A stretch of 64,000 bases of DNA from an uncultured Micrococcales bacterium (GTDB lineage Bacteria; Actinomycetota; Actinomycetes; Actinomycetales; Microbacteriaceae): contig CAJXZO010000004.1 in NCBI GenBank assembly GCA_913062975.1, positions 1-64,000 of the forward strand. Reading direction: 5' to 3'. Of this stretch, positions 36,990 to 48,336 are shown piece after piece. Every line of letters starts with the position of its first letter. Position 1 is the first letter of the stretch. A model generated the notes under the pieces. It saw nothing but the letters and a program-made list of their open reading frames with translations. It had not been told where the DNA came from and made no database searches. Position numbers and translations under genes: made by a program.

Positions 36990-38813
36990 GTGGACTCTCC
37001 AGCACCCAAGCTTAGAAACTTTTGCATCATTGCCCACATAGATCACGGCAAGTCAACACTTGCCGATCGCATGCTGCAGCTGACGGGAATTGTTAGTGAC
37101 AGGCAGATGCGTGATCAATACCTGGACCGCATGGACTTAGAGCGTGAGCGCGGAATCACAATCAAATCGCAAGCCGTTCGTATGCCTTGGAAAATTGGTG
37201 ACGAGGACTATGTGCTGAACATGATTGACACCCCGGGGCACGTTGATTTTAGCTACGAGGTTTCAAGATCCTTGGCTGCTTGCGAGGGAGCCATTTTGCT
37301 GGTGGATGCGGCCCAGGGAATCGAAGCTCAGACCCTTGCAAACCTCTACCTAGCCATGGAAAACGATTTAGAAATCATTCCAGTGTTGAACAAGATTGAC
37401 CTTCCCGCAGCGCAACCTGAAAAATATACCGATGAGATTGCCAGCCTGATTGGTTGTGAGCCTGAGGACATCTTGCAGGTTTCTGGAAAGACTGGCAAGG
37501 GTGTGCCCGAGCTACTTGATCGAATCGTGAAACTAATTCCGCCACCAACTGGAGAGCTAGAGGCACCTCCAAGGGCAATGATTTTTGACAGTGTTTATGA
37601 TGCCTACCGAGGTGTTATCACTTATGTGCGAATGGTTGATGGAACTTTGTTATCTCGCGAGAAAATCAAAATGATGTCCACCGGTGCCGTTCATGAGTTG
37701 TTGGAAATCGGGGTGAGTTCTCCAGAATCAACACCGACCAAGGGTTTGTCTGCCGGTGAGGTGGGGTATTTGATTACTGGCGTAAAAGATGTCAGGCAAT
37801 CCAAAGTTGGTGACACGGTAACCAGCAAGGACAACACCGCCATTGATTCTTTGAAGGGTTACGTGGAGCCAAGGCCCATGGTTTTCAGTGGTATTTATCC
37901 AATTGACGGTGGTGACTATCCAGCGCTCAGAGAGGCTTTAGACAAGTTGCGACTCAGTGATGCTGCACTGGTTTATGAACCAGAGACCTCAGTTGCGCTT
38001 GGTTTTGGTTTCCGTTGCGGATTTTTAGGTCTTTTGCACCTCGAAATAATCACCGAGCGCCTTGAGCGGGAGTTCGACATCAGCTTGATCGCAACCAGTC
38101 CATCGGTGGTCTATGAGGTGACCATGGAGGATGGTAGCGAGCATCGAGTCACAAACCCAAGTGAGTATCCGGTTGGGAAAATCAAGCAGGTTTTAGAACC
38201 AGTTGTGAATTCAACCATTCTGAGCCCCAAGGATTATGTGGGGACAATCATCGAGCTTTGTCAGACTCGACGCGGAACCATGATTGACATGCAGTATTTG
38301 AGTGAGGATCGTGTTCAGCTGAGATATCAGTTGCCATTGGCTGAGATCGTTTTTGACTTCTTCGATCAACTGAAAAGCAAAACCCAGGGCTATGCATCAC
38401 TTGATTATGAAGAGTCTGGATTGCAGGCCAGCGATCTGGTGAAGGTTGATTTGTTGCTGCAGGGTGAGCAGGTGGATGCATTCAGTGCGATTGTCCACAA
38501 AGACAAGGCCTATGCCCATGGTGTCAGCGTGACAGCGAAGCTAAAGGAGTTGATTCCCAGACAGCAGTTTGAGGTTCCAATTCAGGCAGCGGTTGGGTCA
38601 AGAATTATCGCTAGAGAATCCGTCAGGGCCGTTAGAAAAGATGTTTTGGCTAAGTGCTACGGCGGTGACATCACCAGAAAGCGAAAGCTTTTGGAGAAAC
38701 AAAAAGAGGGAAAGCGTCGAATGAAGATGGTGGGTCGAGTTGAGGTCCCGCAAGAGGCATTCATTGCAGCCCTTGGTTCAGACCCAAGCAAAGCAGACAA
38801 GAAAAACCAGTAA
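36990..38813 (+). CDS. lepA: Elongation factor 4 (LepA), back-translocase GTPase
   Basis: Ribosomal GTPase that rescues stalled translocation under stress. The 607-residue protein has the G1 motif AHIDHGKS (15-22), DTPGHVDF and NKIDLP, EF-G-like domains II, III and V, and the LepA-specific C-terminal domain ending in a basic helix ([16 protein letters not shown]). GTG at 36990 has no clear ribosome binding site. The stop overlaps the hemW ATG (TAATG). Confidence 0.96.
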   Translation: MDSPAPKLRNFCIIAHIDHGKSTLADRMLQLTGIVSDRQMRDQYLDRMDLERERGITIKSQAVRMPWKIGDEDYVLNMIDTPGHVDFSYEVSRSLAACEGAILLVDAAQGIEAQTLANLYLAMENDLEIIPVLNKIDLPAAQPEKYTDEIASLIGCEPEDILQVSGKTGKGVPELLDRIVKLIPPPTGELEAPPRAMIFDSVYDAYRGVITYVRMVDGTLLSREKIKMMSTGAVHELLEIGVSSPESTPTKGLSAGEVGYLITGVKDVRQSKVGDTVTSKDNTAIDSLKGYVEPRPMVFSGIYPIDGGDYPALREALDKLRLSDAALVYEPETSVALGFGFRCGFLGLLHLEIITERLEREFDISLIATSPSVVYEVTMEDGSEHRVTNPSEYPVGKIKQVLEPVVNSTILSPKDYVGTIIELCQTRRGTMIDMQYLSEDRVQLRYQLPLAEIVFDFFDQLKSKTQGYASLDYEESGLQASDLVKVDLLLQGEQVDAFSAIVHKDKAYAHGVSVTAKLKELIPRQQFEVPIQAAVGSRIIARESVRAVRKDVLAKCYGGDITRKRKLLEKQKEGKRRMKMVGRVEVPQEAFIAALGSDPSKADKKNQ

Positions 38814-40021
38814 TGCCTGGAGTTTTGCCGCAGGGTGTTGAGTGGGATGGAAACTTCCCAGTTTCAACTGAAGCGGTTGAAGACAAGACCTGGCACGCCT
38901 ATGTTCACATCCCATTTTGTGATGTTCGATGTGGCTATTGCGACTACAACACCTACACCTCTGCCGAGGTGCAGGGGATTTCACGAACTGAGTTTCATAA
39001 ACCACTAATTACCGAGATTAATCAGTCCAAGCTGGTTCTCAATCGATCCAATATTGAAACGAAGCCTTTTTCGACGGTGTTTTTTGGTGGGGGAACACCA
39101 AGTCTTTTCTCAATTGAGCAGATTGAGGCTTTGCTTGAAAGCCTCAGAAATAATTACGGCATTATTCCCAGCGCTGACATTACCCTGGAGCTAAACCCAG
39201 ACAGTGTTGACCTTGAATACATGCAGGGTTTATCAGAACTAGGCATCAATCGCGTAAGCATTGGGGCTCAGAGTTTCGACCCAGAGGTTTTGAAAATTCT
39301 GGATAGAACTCATGACACTGAAAACGTCAGCAAAGCCGTCACTCAAGCCAAGCAGGCGGGTTTGATGGTGTCTATAGACTTAATTTATGGAGCACCGGGG
39401 GAGAGTTTGCAGAGTTGGCAACAGACAGTTGAAAAAACCCTGTCGCTAGAGCCTGATCACCTAAGTGCTTATGCATTGATTGTTGAGCGTGGTACGAAGC
39501 TTGAAAGGCAGGTTTCCAAGGGTATTCTGGAAATGCCAGATGAAGATTTGATGGCAGCGAAGTATGAGCTGCTAGATGAGCTAACACGGAAACATGGTCT
39601 TGATTGGTATGAGCTGAGTAACTTCAGCAGGTCTACAGAGGCGATTTCTTGGCACAACCGCGCATATTGGAGTTCGAATTATTGGTGGGGCTTTGGACCA
39701 GGTGCTCATTCGTTCATGGGAGACGTGCGCTGGTGGAACAAAAAACATCCGGCCTCATATGCGAAGTCTTTAGTTTCTGATTTACCAATCCACGGTTATG
39801 AACAAATAACCGCAAGACAGCACCTGGAAGAAAGACTTTTGCTTGAAATCAGAATGCGTGGAGGGCTTAGCCAATCGCTGCTTGATGATCTTGAAGTGAC
39901 AACAGATTTGATTAACCAGCAACTGGATGCTGGTTACCTAGAGACTGCTGACCAAGGCTACAGTTTGACCCTCAAGGGCAGGCAGATGGCTGACAGAGTC
40001 GTACTAAATCTTCTAAATTAG
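38813..40021 (+). CDS. hemW: Radical SAM protein HemW, heme chaperone
   Basis: Formerly annotated as oxygen-independent coproporphyrinogen oxidase. The 402-residue protein has the radical SAM cysteines Cys36, Cys40 and Cys43 in FCDVRCGYCDY; the extra cysteine that marks true HemN right after this motif is absent. The GGGTPSL motif and the C-terminal winged-helix HemN_C region (LSQSLLDDL) are present. It overlaps lepA by one base, the usual lepA-hemW-hrcA order. Confidence 0.92.
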   Translation: MPGVLPQGVEWDGNFPVSTEAVEDKTWHAYVHIPFCDVRCGYCDYNTYTSAEVQGISRTEFHKPLITEINQSKLVLNRSNIETKPFSTVFFGGGTPSLFSIEQIEALLESLRNNYGIIPSADITLELNPDSVDLEYMQGLSELGINRVSIGAQSFDPEVLKILDRTHDTENVSKAVTQAKQAGLMVSIDLIYGAPGESLQSWQQTVEKTLSLEPDHLSAYALIVERGTKLERQVSKGILEMPDEDLMAAKYELLDELTRKHGLDWYELSNFSRSTEAISWHNRAYWSSNYWWGFGPGAHSFMGDVRWWNKKHPASYAKSLVSDLPIHGYEQITARQHLEERLLLEIRMRGGLSQSLLDDLEVTTDLINQQLDAGYLETADQGYSLTLKGRQMADRVVLNLLN

Positions 40022-40039
40022 GCAGGGACTGATTAGAAT
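40011..40039 (+). promoter_or_regulatory. hrcA promoter
   Basis: TAGAAT at 40034-40039 is a good -10 box, with TTCTAA (40011-40016) 17 bases upstream as a weak -35 inside the end of hemW. Transcription would start near 40046, within the CIRCE element, as expected for an HrcA-repressed promoter. Confidence 0.6.
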
Positions 40040-40065
40040 TGGCACTCGAGAATGGAGAGTGCCAA
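40039..40065. promoter_or_regulatory. CIRCE element, HrcA operator
   Basis: A perfect inverted repeat TTGGCACTC-N9-GAGTGCCAA matches the CIRCE consensus TTAGCACTC-N9-GAGTGCTAA except for one symmetric change in each arm. It overlaps the hrcA promoter and ends one base before the hrcA ATG. HrcA bound here would repress hrcA-dnaJ until heat shock titrates it through GroEL. Confidence 0.96.
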
Positions 40066-40066
40066 G

Positions 40067-41083
40067 ATGATTCCTGAAAGATCGCTTGAGGTTTTGCGGG
40101 CAATTGTCGAAGACTATGTGCAAACCAATCAGCCGGTTGGCTCAAAATCCCTTCTAGACAGACACCCGCTCGGAGTCAGTGCTGCCACCATTAGAAACGA
40201 TATGGCGGTGCTGGAGGAAGAAGAGCTGATTGTTGCCCCTCACACCTCCAGCGGAAGGATTCCAACTGATAGGGGTTATCGCTTATTCGTCGAGCAGATC
40301 AGAAACCTAAGCGCTGTTTCAAATCCTGAGAAAAAGGCCATTGAGTCATTTTTGGATAAAAGACTCTCACTGGAGGAGATGCTGCAGCAGAGTGCTAAAA
40401 CGTTAAGCCAACTAACCAATTCACTCGCTCTGATTTCCTACCCATCATTTGGCAACAGCTATGTTCGGCACGTTGAGCTGATTGCCATCAACGATTCCAG
40501 ATGCTTGGTCATGTTGATTTCCAGCTCGGGTCAAATCCAACAAGAAGTTGCGATTTTGCAATCAGCGGTGACTGATGAGTTATTGCAAGATCTCAGGGGA
40601 AGACTTAACGGGCAACTCTCTGGCCAGCCGCTTAGTGAGGTGAGCTCCAAGAGTAAAGATTTGCAGGTGGAGCTTTCTAAATCAGCGCAAGCCGCAATCA
40701 AGCCAATCATTGCAACCCTGGATGGATTGGTTAATGAAAACAGGCAGGAAAAGGTTGCCGTTAGTGGTGCTGCCAACCTGGTTAGAACTGAGGCTGATTT
40801 TGATGGCTTTGCCCCATTGCTAGAGATGATGGAGGAGCAGGTAGTGCTTTTGAAACTTTTGCGTGAGATTGAACTGGAGCGCGATGGCTTGGGCGTTTCA
40901 ATCGGCAGTGACAACAACTTTGCCTCTTTGGAGGGTGCCAGTGTTTTGATTGGCGAATATGGAGAGGGCGATGGTTCCGCTAGGGTGGGAGTTTTGGGTC
41001 CGACCCGAATGAACTACCAATGGAACATTGCATCACTTAGAGCTGTTGCTCGTTATCTAACCAAATCATTGAACGGAAATTAA
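40067..41083 (+). CDS. hrcA: Heat-inducible transcription repressor HrcA
   Basis: Winged-helix repressor of the CIRCE regulon. From ATG at 40067 the protein has 338 residues, starting MIPERSLEVLRAIVEDYV, with the helix-turn-helix region PVGSKSLLDRHPLGVSAATIRND and the C-terminal GAF-like/insert domains. An in-frame ATG at 40052 lies inside the CIRCE spacer; GGAGAG (40054-40059) is correctly placed for the ATG at 40067, which I therefore choose. dnaJ begins on the next base after the stop. Confidence 0.95.
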   Translation: MIPERSLEVLRAIVEDYVQTNQPVGSKSLLDRHPLGVSAATIRNDMAVLEEEELIVAPHTSSGRIPTDRGYRLFVEQIRNLSAVSNPEKKAIESFLDKRLSLEEMLQQSAKTLSQLTNSLALISYPSFGNSYVRHVELIAINDSRCLVMLISSSGQIQQEVAILQSAVTDELLQDLRGRLNGQLSGQPLSEVSSKSKDLQVELSKSAQAAIKPIIATLDGLVNENRQEKVAVSGAANLVRTEADFDGFAPLLEMMEEQVVLLKLLREIELERDGLGVSIGSDNNFASLEGASVLIGEYGEGDGSARVGVLGPTRMNYQWNIASLRAVARYLTKSLNGN

Positions 41084-42142
41084 TTGAGCGATTACTACGA
41101 GGTTTTGGGCGTAAGCGAAAACGCGACCACGGAGGAAATCAAGAAAGCCTACCGCAAGCTGGCCCGGGAGTTACACCCAGACATTAATCCTGACCCCGAT
41201 GCTCAGGAGCGATTCAAGGCGGTGACTCACGCCTACGAGGTTTTGGCCGATCCTCAGGAGCGCCAAAAATATGATCGCGGAGGCGATCAGGGGGTTGGAC
41301 TGGGAGACATTTTCGAGACATTCTTCGGAGGTGGTGGCCAACGAGGCCCCAGATCAAGAATGCAGCGAGGCCAGGACGCATTGCTAAGGGTCGACCTGGA
41401 TCTGAAAGAGGCAATTTTTGGTGCCAGCAAAACAATGACGATTGCAACCGCGGTTTTGTGCCCAACCTGTGAGGGCAGCTGTGCCCAACCAGGCACCAAG
41501 GTCGAGGTTTGTGATATTTGCAAGGGGAGTGGAAGTATCTCTCGTCAGGTGCAGTCGTTTATGGGAACCATGGTCACCTCCCAACCATGTGGGTCTTGCA
41601 AAGGAACCGGAGAGGTGATCCCTCACCCCTGCCAGACCTGCAGAGCCCAGGGGAGAATTCGCGAAAACAGAGAACTAAGCCTGGAAATACCAGCTGGGGT
41701 TCAAGATGGCATGAGACTTCATCTGCCAGCTGAGGGAGAGGTCGGATTTGCAGGAGGTCCGGCGGGAGATCTTTACCTTGAGGTCAGCATCAATCCCCAC
41801 CCTGTCTTCTCTCGCGATGGAGATGATTTGACAGCAAGGTTTGAAGTTCCATTCACGGATGCAGCTTTAGGTGCTGATATTGAAATTGAAACTTTTGATG
41901 GTCCCCAAATGGTCACCATCAAGCCAGGAACTCAAACCGGAGACAAGCTGAATTTGAAGTCTCTGGGTGCGAACAAATTACGAGGCAGTGGCAGGGGGAA
42001 CTTAGTGCTGGAGTTATATGTGTCAATCCCTAGCAAGTTAGACAAAAAGCAAAAAGAGCTTTTCCAAAAACTCAGTGAGCTGGGCAAAGACAAGGCCGGA
42101 TTGGCCGAACGTCGCCAAGGCTTCGGCTTTGGCAAGCGATAA
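41084..42142 (+). CDS. dnaJ: Chaperone DnaJ
   Basis: Co-chaperone stimulating DnaK. The 352-residue protein has the J domain with HPD at 31-33, a short Gly-rich linker (GGGGQRG), the zinc domain (about 126-190) and the C-terminal substrate-binding domains. The eight canonical zinc-ligand cysteines are present, but the first repeat is CPTCEGSC (126-133), with Cys133 where Gly is usual, and the fourth is [11 protein letters not shown] start directly after the hrcA stop; CIRCE control is therefore expected. Confidence 0.95.
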   Translation: MSDYYEVLGVSENATTEEIKKAYRKLARELHPDINPDPDAQERFKAVTHAYEVLADPQERQKYDRGGDQGVGLGDIFETFFGGGGQRGPRSRMQRGQDALLRVDLDLKEAIFGASKTMTIATAVLCPTCEGSCAQPGTKVEVCDICKGSGSISRQVQSFMGTMVTSQPCGSCKGTGEVIPHPCQTCRAQGRIRENRELSLEIPAGVQDGMRLHLPAEGEVGFAGGPAGDLYLEVSINPHPVFSRDGDDLTARFEVPFTDAALGADIEIETFDGPQMVTIKPGTQTGDKLNLKSLGANKLRGSGRGNLVLELYVSIPSKLDKKQKELFQKLSELGKDKAGLAERRQGFGFGKR

Positions 42143-42828
42143 TGCACCAGTTTAGTGTGGGCTCTTTAGAGGGCGGGGAAATAGCGCTTGACCCAAAAGA
42201 GTATTCGCATGCAACCAAATCACTTCGCTTGGGCGAGGGTGATGAACTGAGATTGACTGACGGCAAGGGAAATTTGGCACTCGGTGTGCTCCAAGGTGAA
42301 TCGGTAATGATAACCAAGCGCTGGGTGCAGCAACCAGTCAACCCCAGAATTCACGTGGTGCAGGCATTGGCAAAAGGCGACCGTGACGAGCTTGCGGTTC
42401 AGACCTCGACCGAGTTGGGGGCGGTAAGTTTCACCCCCTGGCAGGCCAAGAGATCGGTAGTTCGCTGGGACGACAAAAAAGCGGTGAAGGGATCTGCTCG
42501 CTGGCAACAGATAGCAGCGGAGGCTATGAAGCAGTCACACCAGGCTTGGCTCCCAGAGATCAACGCCTTTGTAAGTGATTGCGAGTTTGAGTTTTATGGG
42601 CAACTTATTGTTTTGGACCCTGATGCAGAAATCTCTTTGACCGAAGTGAAGCTTGAATCTGAGCTAACCCTGGTGATTGGCCCCGAGGGGGGTATTTCAG
42701 AGGATGAAACAAAAAGATTGATTGAACGTGGCGCAATCACCGCTTCACTTGGGTCGGCCGTGCTAAGAACTTCCACCGCGGCTCCTGCAGCTATTTCCGC
42801 CATTAGAACCAGGCTTGGCTGGGGTTAG
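42142..42828 (+). CDS. rsmE: 16S rRNA (uracil-1498-N3)-methyltransferase
   Basis: SPOUT-class enzyme that methylates U1498 of 16S rRNA. The 228-residue protein has the N-terminal PUA-like part and the C-terminal knot with VIGPEGGISEDE and LGSAVLRTSTA, which bind S-adenosylmethionine. The ATG overlaps the dnaJ stop (TAATG). rsmE after dnaJ is a widespread arrangement. Confidence 0.94.
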   Translation: MHQFSVGSLEGGEIALDPKEYSHATKSLRLGEGDELRLTDGKGNLALGVLQGESVMITKRWVQQPVNPRIHVVQALAKGDRDELAVQTSTELGAVSFTPWQAKRSVVRWDDKKAVKGSARWQQIAAEAMKQSHQAWLPEINAFVSDCEFEFYGQLIVLDPDAEISLTEVKLESELTLVIGPEGGISEDETKRLIERGAITASLGSAVLRTSTAAPAAISAIRTRLGWG

Positions 42829-42846
42829 TATGGTGTTGGAGGAAAT

Positions 42847-43167
42847 TTGAGAGACTGTATTTTTTGCAAAATAGTTGAAGGTGAAATACCCAGCGACCAA
42901 GTTGGCGAAAACCAGGGTGCGATTGCTTTTAGGGACATAAACCCAGAAGCACCAGTGCATCTGTTGGTGGTGCCTAAGTCTCATTCAAAAAACATCTCAG
43001 AGTTGTCCCAAGATGCTGAATCAATGGAAGCGGTGATGAGTCTCATGCGGGAAGTCAGCGAGAAGCACACGAATGGACACTTCAAGTTTTTATTCAACAC
43101 CGGGGAAGAGGCTGGACAAACTGTTTTCCATGCCCACGGGCACATTTTGAGCCAGGGAGCTAGTTGA
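42847..43167 (+). CDS. HIT family nucleotide hydrolase
   Basis: A 106-residue histidine-triad protein with HAHGH (His95, His97, His99) and an N-terminal CIFCKIV motif (Cys4, Cys7) typical of HinT-like purine nucleoside phosphoramidases. TTG at 42847 follows GGAGG (42838-42842). The stop overlaps phoH by four bases. The physiological substrate is not known. Confidence 0.92.
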   Translation: MRDCIFCKIVEGEIPSDQVGENQGAIAFRDINPEAPVHLLVVPKSHSKNISELSQDAESMEAVMSLMREVSEKHTNGHFKFLFNTGEEAGQTVFHAHGHILSQGAS

Positions 43168-44096
43168 GCGAAGTTGTTTTCGAAACAAACCCCGCATACA
43201 TAGGTCAACTGGTTGGGGCAAATGATTCTCACCTGCGGGAACTAGAAAGACAGTTTTCAGATCTTGACATTTTGCTGAGAGGGGCTGTTTGGACCGTAAA
43301 GGGTGATGAGCAGAAAAGTAATCAGCTAAGAGGGGTGATTGACCAGCTAGAAAAATTGATTGCTCGCGGCGATTCTGTTTCATCCAGAGACGTTATTGAA
43401 ATTTCTCAGCTAACCGATGATGCGGTTGAAGGATTTTCAGGAAGTTATATCTCTGCTGGAGAAAAAAGAATCAGGGCAAAAACCGCAGGGCAGGTGAAAT
43501 ACCTAAAAGCCATTGATGAGCACACTGTGGTGTTTGGTCTGGGGCCTGCTGGCACAGGAAAAACATATTTAGCAATGGCTAAGGCGGTGGAGGCTCTGCA
43601 AAACAAAAAGTGCAGCCGAATCATCCTTACCAGACCCGCTGTTGAAGCGGGAGAGCGACTTGGTTATCTTCCGGGAACGCTGTCTGAAAAAATTGACCCT
43701 TATTTGAGACCACTTTTTGATGCATTGCAAGAGATGTTGCCAGCTGAGTCATTGGCCAAGTTTTTAGAAAGTGGTGTTGTTGAGGTTGCCCCCCTTGCTT
43801 ATATGCGAGGAAGGACTTTGAATGATGCATTTGTGATTCTGGATGAGGCGCAAAACACCACTCAGGAACAGATGAAAATGTTTTTGACCAGGTTGGGTTT
43901 CAATTCAAAGATGATCATCACCGGTGACACCACTCAGGTTGATCTGCCTGGAGGCAAAAGTGGACTGGCATCGGCGGTAAGAATCCTTTCTGAGGTTGGT
44001 GATTTGCATGTTGCCAAACTCACCAGCGGTGATGTTGTAAGACACGAGCTGGTAACCAGAATTGTCAACGCCTATGAGGCCCAAGATGAGCATTGA
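43164..44096 (+). CDS. phoH: PhoH-like ATPase/RNA helicase domain protein
   Basis: The 310-residue protein has an N-terminal region of about 90 residues resembling a small RNA-binding (KH-like) part and a P-loop NTPase domain with Walker A GPAGTGKT at 127-134, EAQNTTQEQ and TGDTTQVDLP. TTG at 43164 overlaps the HIT gene stop. It is followed by ybeY with an 11-base overlap; the phoH-ybeY pair is conserved and points to a role in RNA processing rather than phosphate starvation. Confidence 0.92.
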   Translation: MSEVVFETNPAYIGQLVGANDSHLRELERQFSDLDILLRGAVWTVKGDEQKSNQLRGVIDQLEKLIARGDSVSSRDVIEISQLTDDAVEGFSGSYISAGEKRIRAKTAGQVKYLKAIDEHTVVFGLGPAGTGKTYLAMAKAVEALQNKKCSRIILTRPAVEAGERLGYLPGTLSEKIDPYLRPLFDALQEMLPAESLAKFLESGVVEVAPLAYMRGRTLNDAFVILDEAQNTTQEQMKMFLTRLGFNSKMIITGDTTQVDLPGGKSGLASAVRILSEVGDLHVAKLTSGDVVRHELVTRIVNAYEAQDEH

Positions 44097-44535
44097 GCTA
44101 AACAACGAATCTGAGTTCGAGGTTGAATCAGAGCGTATCGTTTCCATGCTCAGGCATCACTTCACCAGGCTGAGGCTAAGCTCCAGAGCTGAGCTTTCAG
44201 TGTTGTTTGTAAACGAAGACGCAATGGAGCAGCTCCACATCAAGTGGATGGACGAGCCCGGGCCCACCGATGTGTTGAGCTTTCCCATGGATGAACTTAG
44301 ACCAGGAGATCCAAACGCGGAGGGTGTTTTAGGTGACATCGTGATTTGCCCGCAGGTGGCAAGATTGCAAGCCGATGCTGCGGGGCATGCCGAGATTGAT
44401 GAGGTCATGCTTCTCGCAACGCATGGATTGTTGCACCTGTTGGGCTTTGACCATGAGCATCCAGAGCAGGAGACTGAGATGTTTGGTTTGCAGCGAGAGT
44501 TATTGGATTCATTTCAAGCCGAGGAACTCAGTTGA
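44086..44535 (+). CDS. ybeY: Endoribonuclease/rRNA maturation factor YbeY
   Basis: Zinc protein needed for 16S rRNA 3' maturation. The metal site HGLLHLLGFDH (His-x3-His-x5-His) is near the C-terminus of the 149-residue protein. The frame is open from 44062, but ATG at 44086 begins the family sequence MSIELNN and has GAGG at 44076-44079. Overlaps phoH by 11 bases and the next gene by four. Confidence 0.93.
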   Translation: MSIELNNESEFEVESERIVSMLRHHFTRLRLSSRAELSVLFVNEDAMEQLHIKWMDEPGPTDVLSFPMDELRPGDPNAEGVLGDIVICPQVARLQADAAGHAEIDEVMLLATHGLLHLLGFDHEHPEQETEMFGLQRELLDSFQAEELS

Positions 44536-45599
44536 TAGCAATCAGTGCTGTTCTACCTTTACTAATTGCCTTTTTTCTAACAATTGCAGAGGCTCAGCAA
44601 CGAGTGAGCGAAAAGGTTCAGGACAGTGCAATTTACCTTCGCATGATGTTGCTGGCTATCTCGGGAGCTTTGCTGACGCTTGGTTTGGAAAGCTATATCT
44701 CAGGCTGGTCAGTAGTTGTTTCACTGTTGATACTCAGCGTTGTGCTGATGATTTCCCATGCCGTTGCCTCCAAGCTATGCGGAGGAGGCTTCGCTCAGGG
44801 TGTTGATACGTTTTTGGCAAGGATTTACCAAGCATGGAATGAATTATTCAAAGCCTTCCAACTTCCTGCACCTCCTGACCCAGAAGAGTTTGAAAAAGAG
44901 TTTCTGCAAAGTATTGAGGATTTTGGCCAGACCGTTGTTCGAGAAGTCATGGTTCCAAGGATTGACATGCGGACCATTGATTCTGAAGACAACTTGGAAG
45001 AAGCACTAAGCGGTTTCGTTTCAAGCGGACACTCAAGACTTCCTGTAACGGGTGATGGCCCTGATGACATTAGAGGTGTTTTATTTTTGAAGGACATCGC
45101 GAAAACAGTTTTAGAAAACCCAGCAAAGTTAGTCTCTGAAAAAGCCGGGGAAAATGCCAGGCAGGCGGTGTTTGTTCCAGAAAGCAAACCAGTAAGTGAT
45201 TTACTGCAGGAAATGCAATCCAGTCAGATTCAACTGGCTCTGATCATCGATGAATATGGTGGAATTGCTGGCATGGTCACCATGGAGGACCTGATTGAAG
45301 AACTGGTGGGTGAGATCAGTGATGAATACGATCGCGAGCAGCAAGAGCTCTCGCAACTAGGCGAAAATCTCTACAGGGTGAACCCGCGAACCACCCTTTC
45401 TGCTTTTGGAGAATATTTCGAGTTGGAAATTGAGGATGAGGATGTTGACACGGTGGCAGGGCTAATCATCAAGTTGCTGGACAGATTGCCAGTTGGTGGC
45501 GAGCGAGTGCAGGCGCACGGCTTTGATTTTGTAGCTGAGCGGGTTGATGTGAAAAAGGGTCGTCTGGGTTCAATCATTGTGAAAAAGATCAATGTCTAG
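44532..45599 (+). CDS. CBS-pair/CorC domain membrane protein with shortened membrane part
   Basis: A 355-residue protein of the hemolysin C/CorC group, genes found between ybeY and era in many bacteria and linked to magnesium and cobalt handling. The membrane part is short (about three hydrophobic segments in the first 90 residues), followed by a CBS pair (about 140-265, with RIDMRTID and IDEYGGIAGMVTMEDLIEELVG in outline) and a CorC_HlyC domain (about 285-355). TTG overlaps the ybeY stop; the end overlaps era by eight bases. Confidence 0.88.
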   Translation: MIAISAVLPLLIAFFLTIAEAQQRVSEKVQDSAIYLRMMLLAISGALLTLGLESYISGWSVVVSLLILSVVLMISHAVASKLCGGGFAQGVDTFLARIYQAWNELFKAFQLPAPPDPEEFEKEFLQSIEDFGQTVVREVMVPRIDMRTIDSEDNLEEALSGFVSSGHSRLPVTGDGPDDIRGVLFLKDIAKTVLENPAKLVSEKAGENARQAVFVPESKPVSDLLQEMQSSQIQLALIIDEYGGIAGMVTMEDLIEELVGEISDEYDREQQELSQLGENLYRVNPRTTLSAFGEYFELEIEDEDVDTVAGLIIKLLDRLPVGGERVQAHGFDFVAERVDVKKGRLGSIIVKKINV

Positions 45600-46458
45600 G
45601 GCTGGTTTTATCTCCTTTGTTGGAAGGCCTAACACCGGCAAATCAACACTCACCAATGCTCTCGTCGGTGAAAAAATTGCTATCACCTCAGACAGGCCCC
45701 AAACCACCAGAAAAGCAATTCGAGGGATTCGAAACTCCGACCAAAGTCAATTGATCATTGTTGACACCCCCGGATTACATAAGCCAAAAACACTTTTGGG
45801 ACAGAGGCTTAATGACTTGGTTCAGGCGGAGCTAGCTGATATGGACGTGATTGGTTTTTGCTGTCCCGCCAATGAGGAAATTGGTCCAGGCGACAAAAGA
45901 ATCATTGAACAGCTACGGTCTTTTCCAAAATCAAAAAAAATTGCGATTGTCACCAAAACAGACCGAGTTGGACCTGAGAAAGTTGCCAGCCAATTGATGG
46001 CCTTGGCGGAGTTGGCCGACTGGGAACAAATTGTTCCGGTGAGCGCGAAAAACGATTACCAAATTGACCTATTGGCTGATTTGGCAACATCGATGATGCC
46101 CGAGTCTTCAATGTTGTATCCAGCTGAGACTGTGACCGAGTCAAGCATGGAGCAACGGGTGTGCGAAGAGGTCAGGGAGTCCGCGTTGGGGCGTTTGCAA
46201 AATGAGTTACCACACTCATTGGCAGTCACCCTGGATGAATGGAACGGTGATGAGATTCATCTGTCGATTCATGTTGAGCGAGACAGTCAAAAAGGAATCA
46301 TTATTGGCAACAAGGGGGAGCGTCTTTCAGAGATAAGGCAGAGATCACAAAGAAACATTCGAAAGCTAACCGGGAAGCCAACAAGGTTAACATTGCATGT
46401 GAAAGTGTCAAAAGACTGGCAGCAAGATCCAAAGCTACTTGGTCGCTTGGGATTTTAG
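45592..46458 (+). CDS. era: GTPase Era, 16S rRNA-binding assembly factor
   Basis: Binds the 3' end of 16S rRNA and couples ribosome maturation to the cell cycle. The 288-residue protein has P-loop GRPNTGKST near residue 11, DTPGLH, the NKxD position as TKTD (VTKTDRVG) and a C-terminal KH domain with GNKGERLSEI. ATG at 45592 overlaps the previous gene. It is the last gene of the run that begins with hrcA. Confidence 0.95.
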   Translation: MSRAGFISFVGRPNTGKSTLTNALVGEKIAITSDRPQTTRKAIRGIRNSDQSQLIIVDTPGLHKPKTLLGQRLNDLVQAELADMDVIGFCCPANEEIGPGDKRIIEQLRSFPKSKKIAIVTKTDRVGPEKVASQLMALAELADWEQIVPVSAKNDYQIDLLADLATSMMPESSMLYPAETVTESSMEQRVCEEVRESALGRLQNELPHSLAVTLDEWNGDEIHLSIHVERDSQKGIIIGNKGERLSEIRQRSQRNIRKLTGKPTRLTLHVKVSKDWQQDPKLLGRLGF

Positions 46459-46467
46459 TGCTAGTTT
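46439..46467 (+). promoter_or_regulatory. Promoter of the leuA leader
   Basis: TTGGTC (46439-46444), 17 bases, TAGTTT (46462-46467), then six bases to the ATG of the leader peptide at 46474. The transcript would start at that ATG, making the leader message leaderless. The promoter lies over the end of era. Confidence 0.6.
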
Positions 46468-46491
46468 TGGCATATGCGTTTCCAGCTTCTA

Positions 46492-48315
<1,824 letters not shown>

Positions 48316-48336
48316 CTTCAGCAAAAATATCCACTA

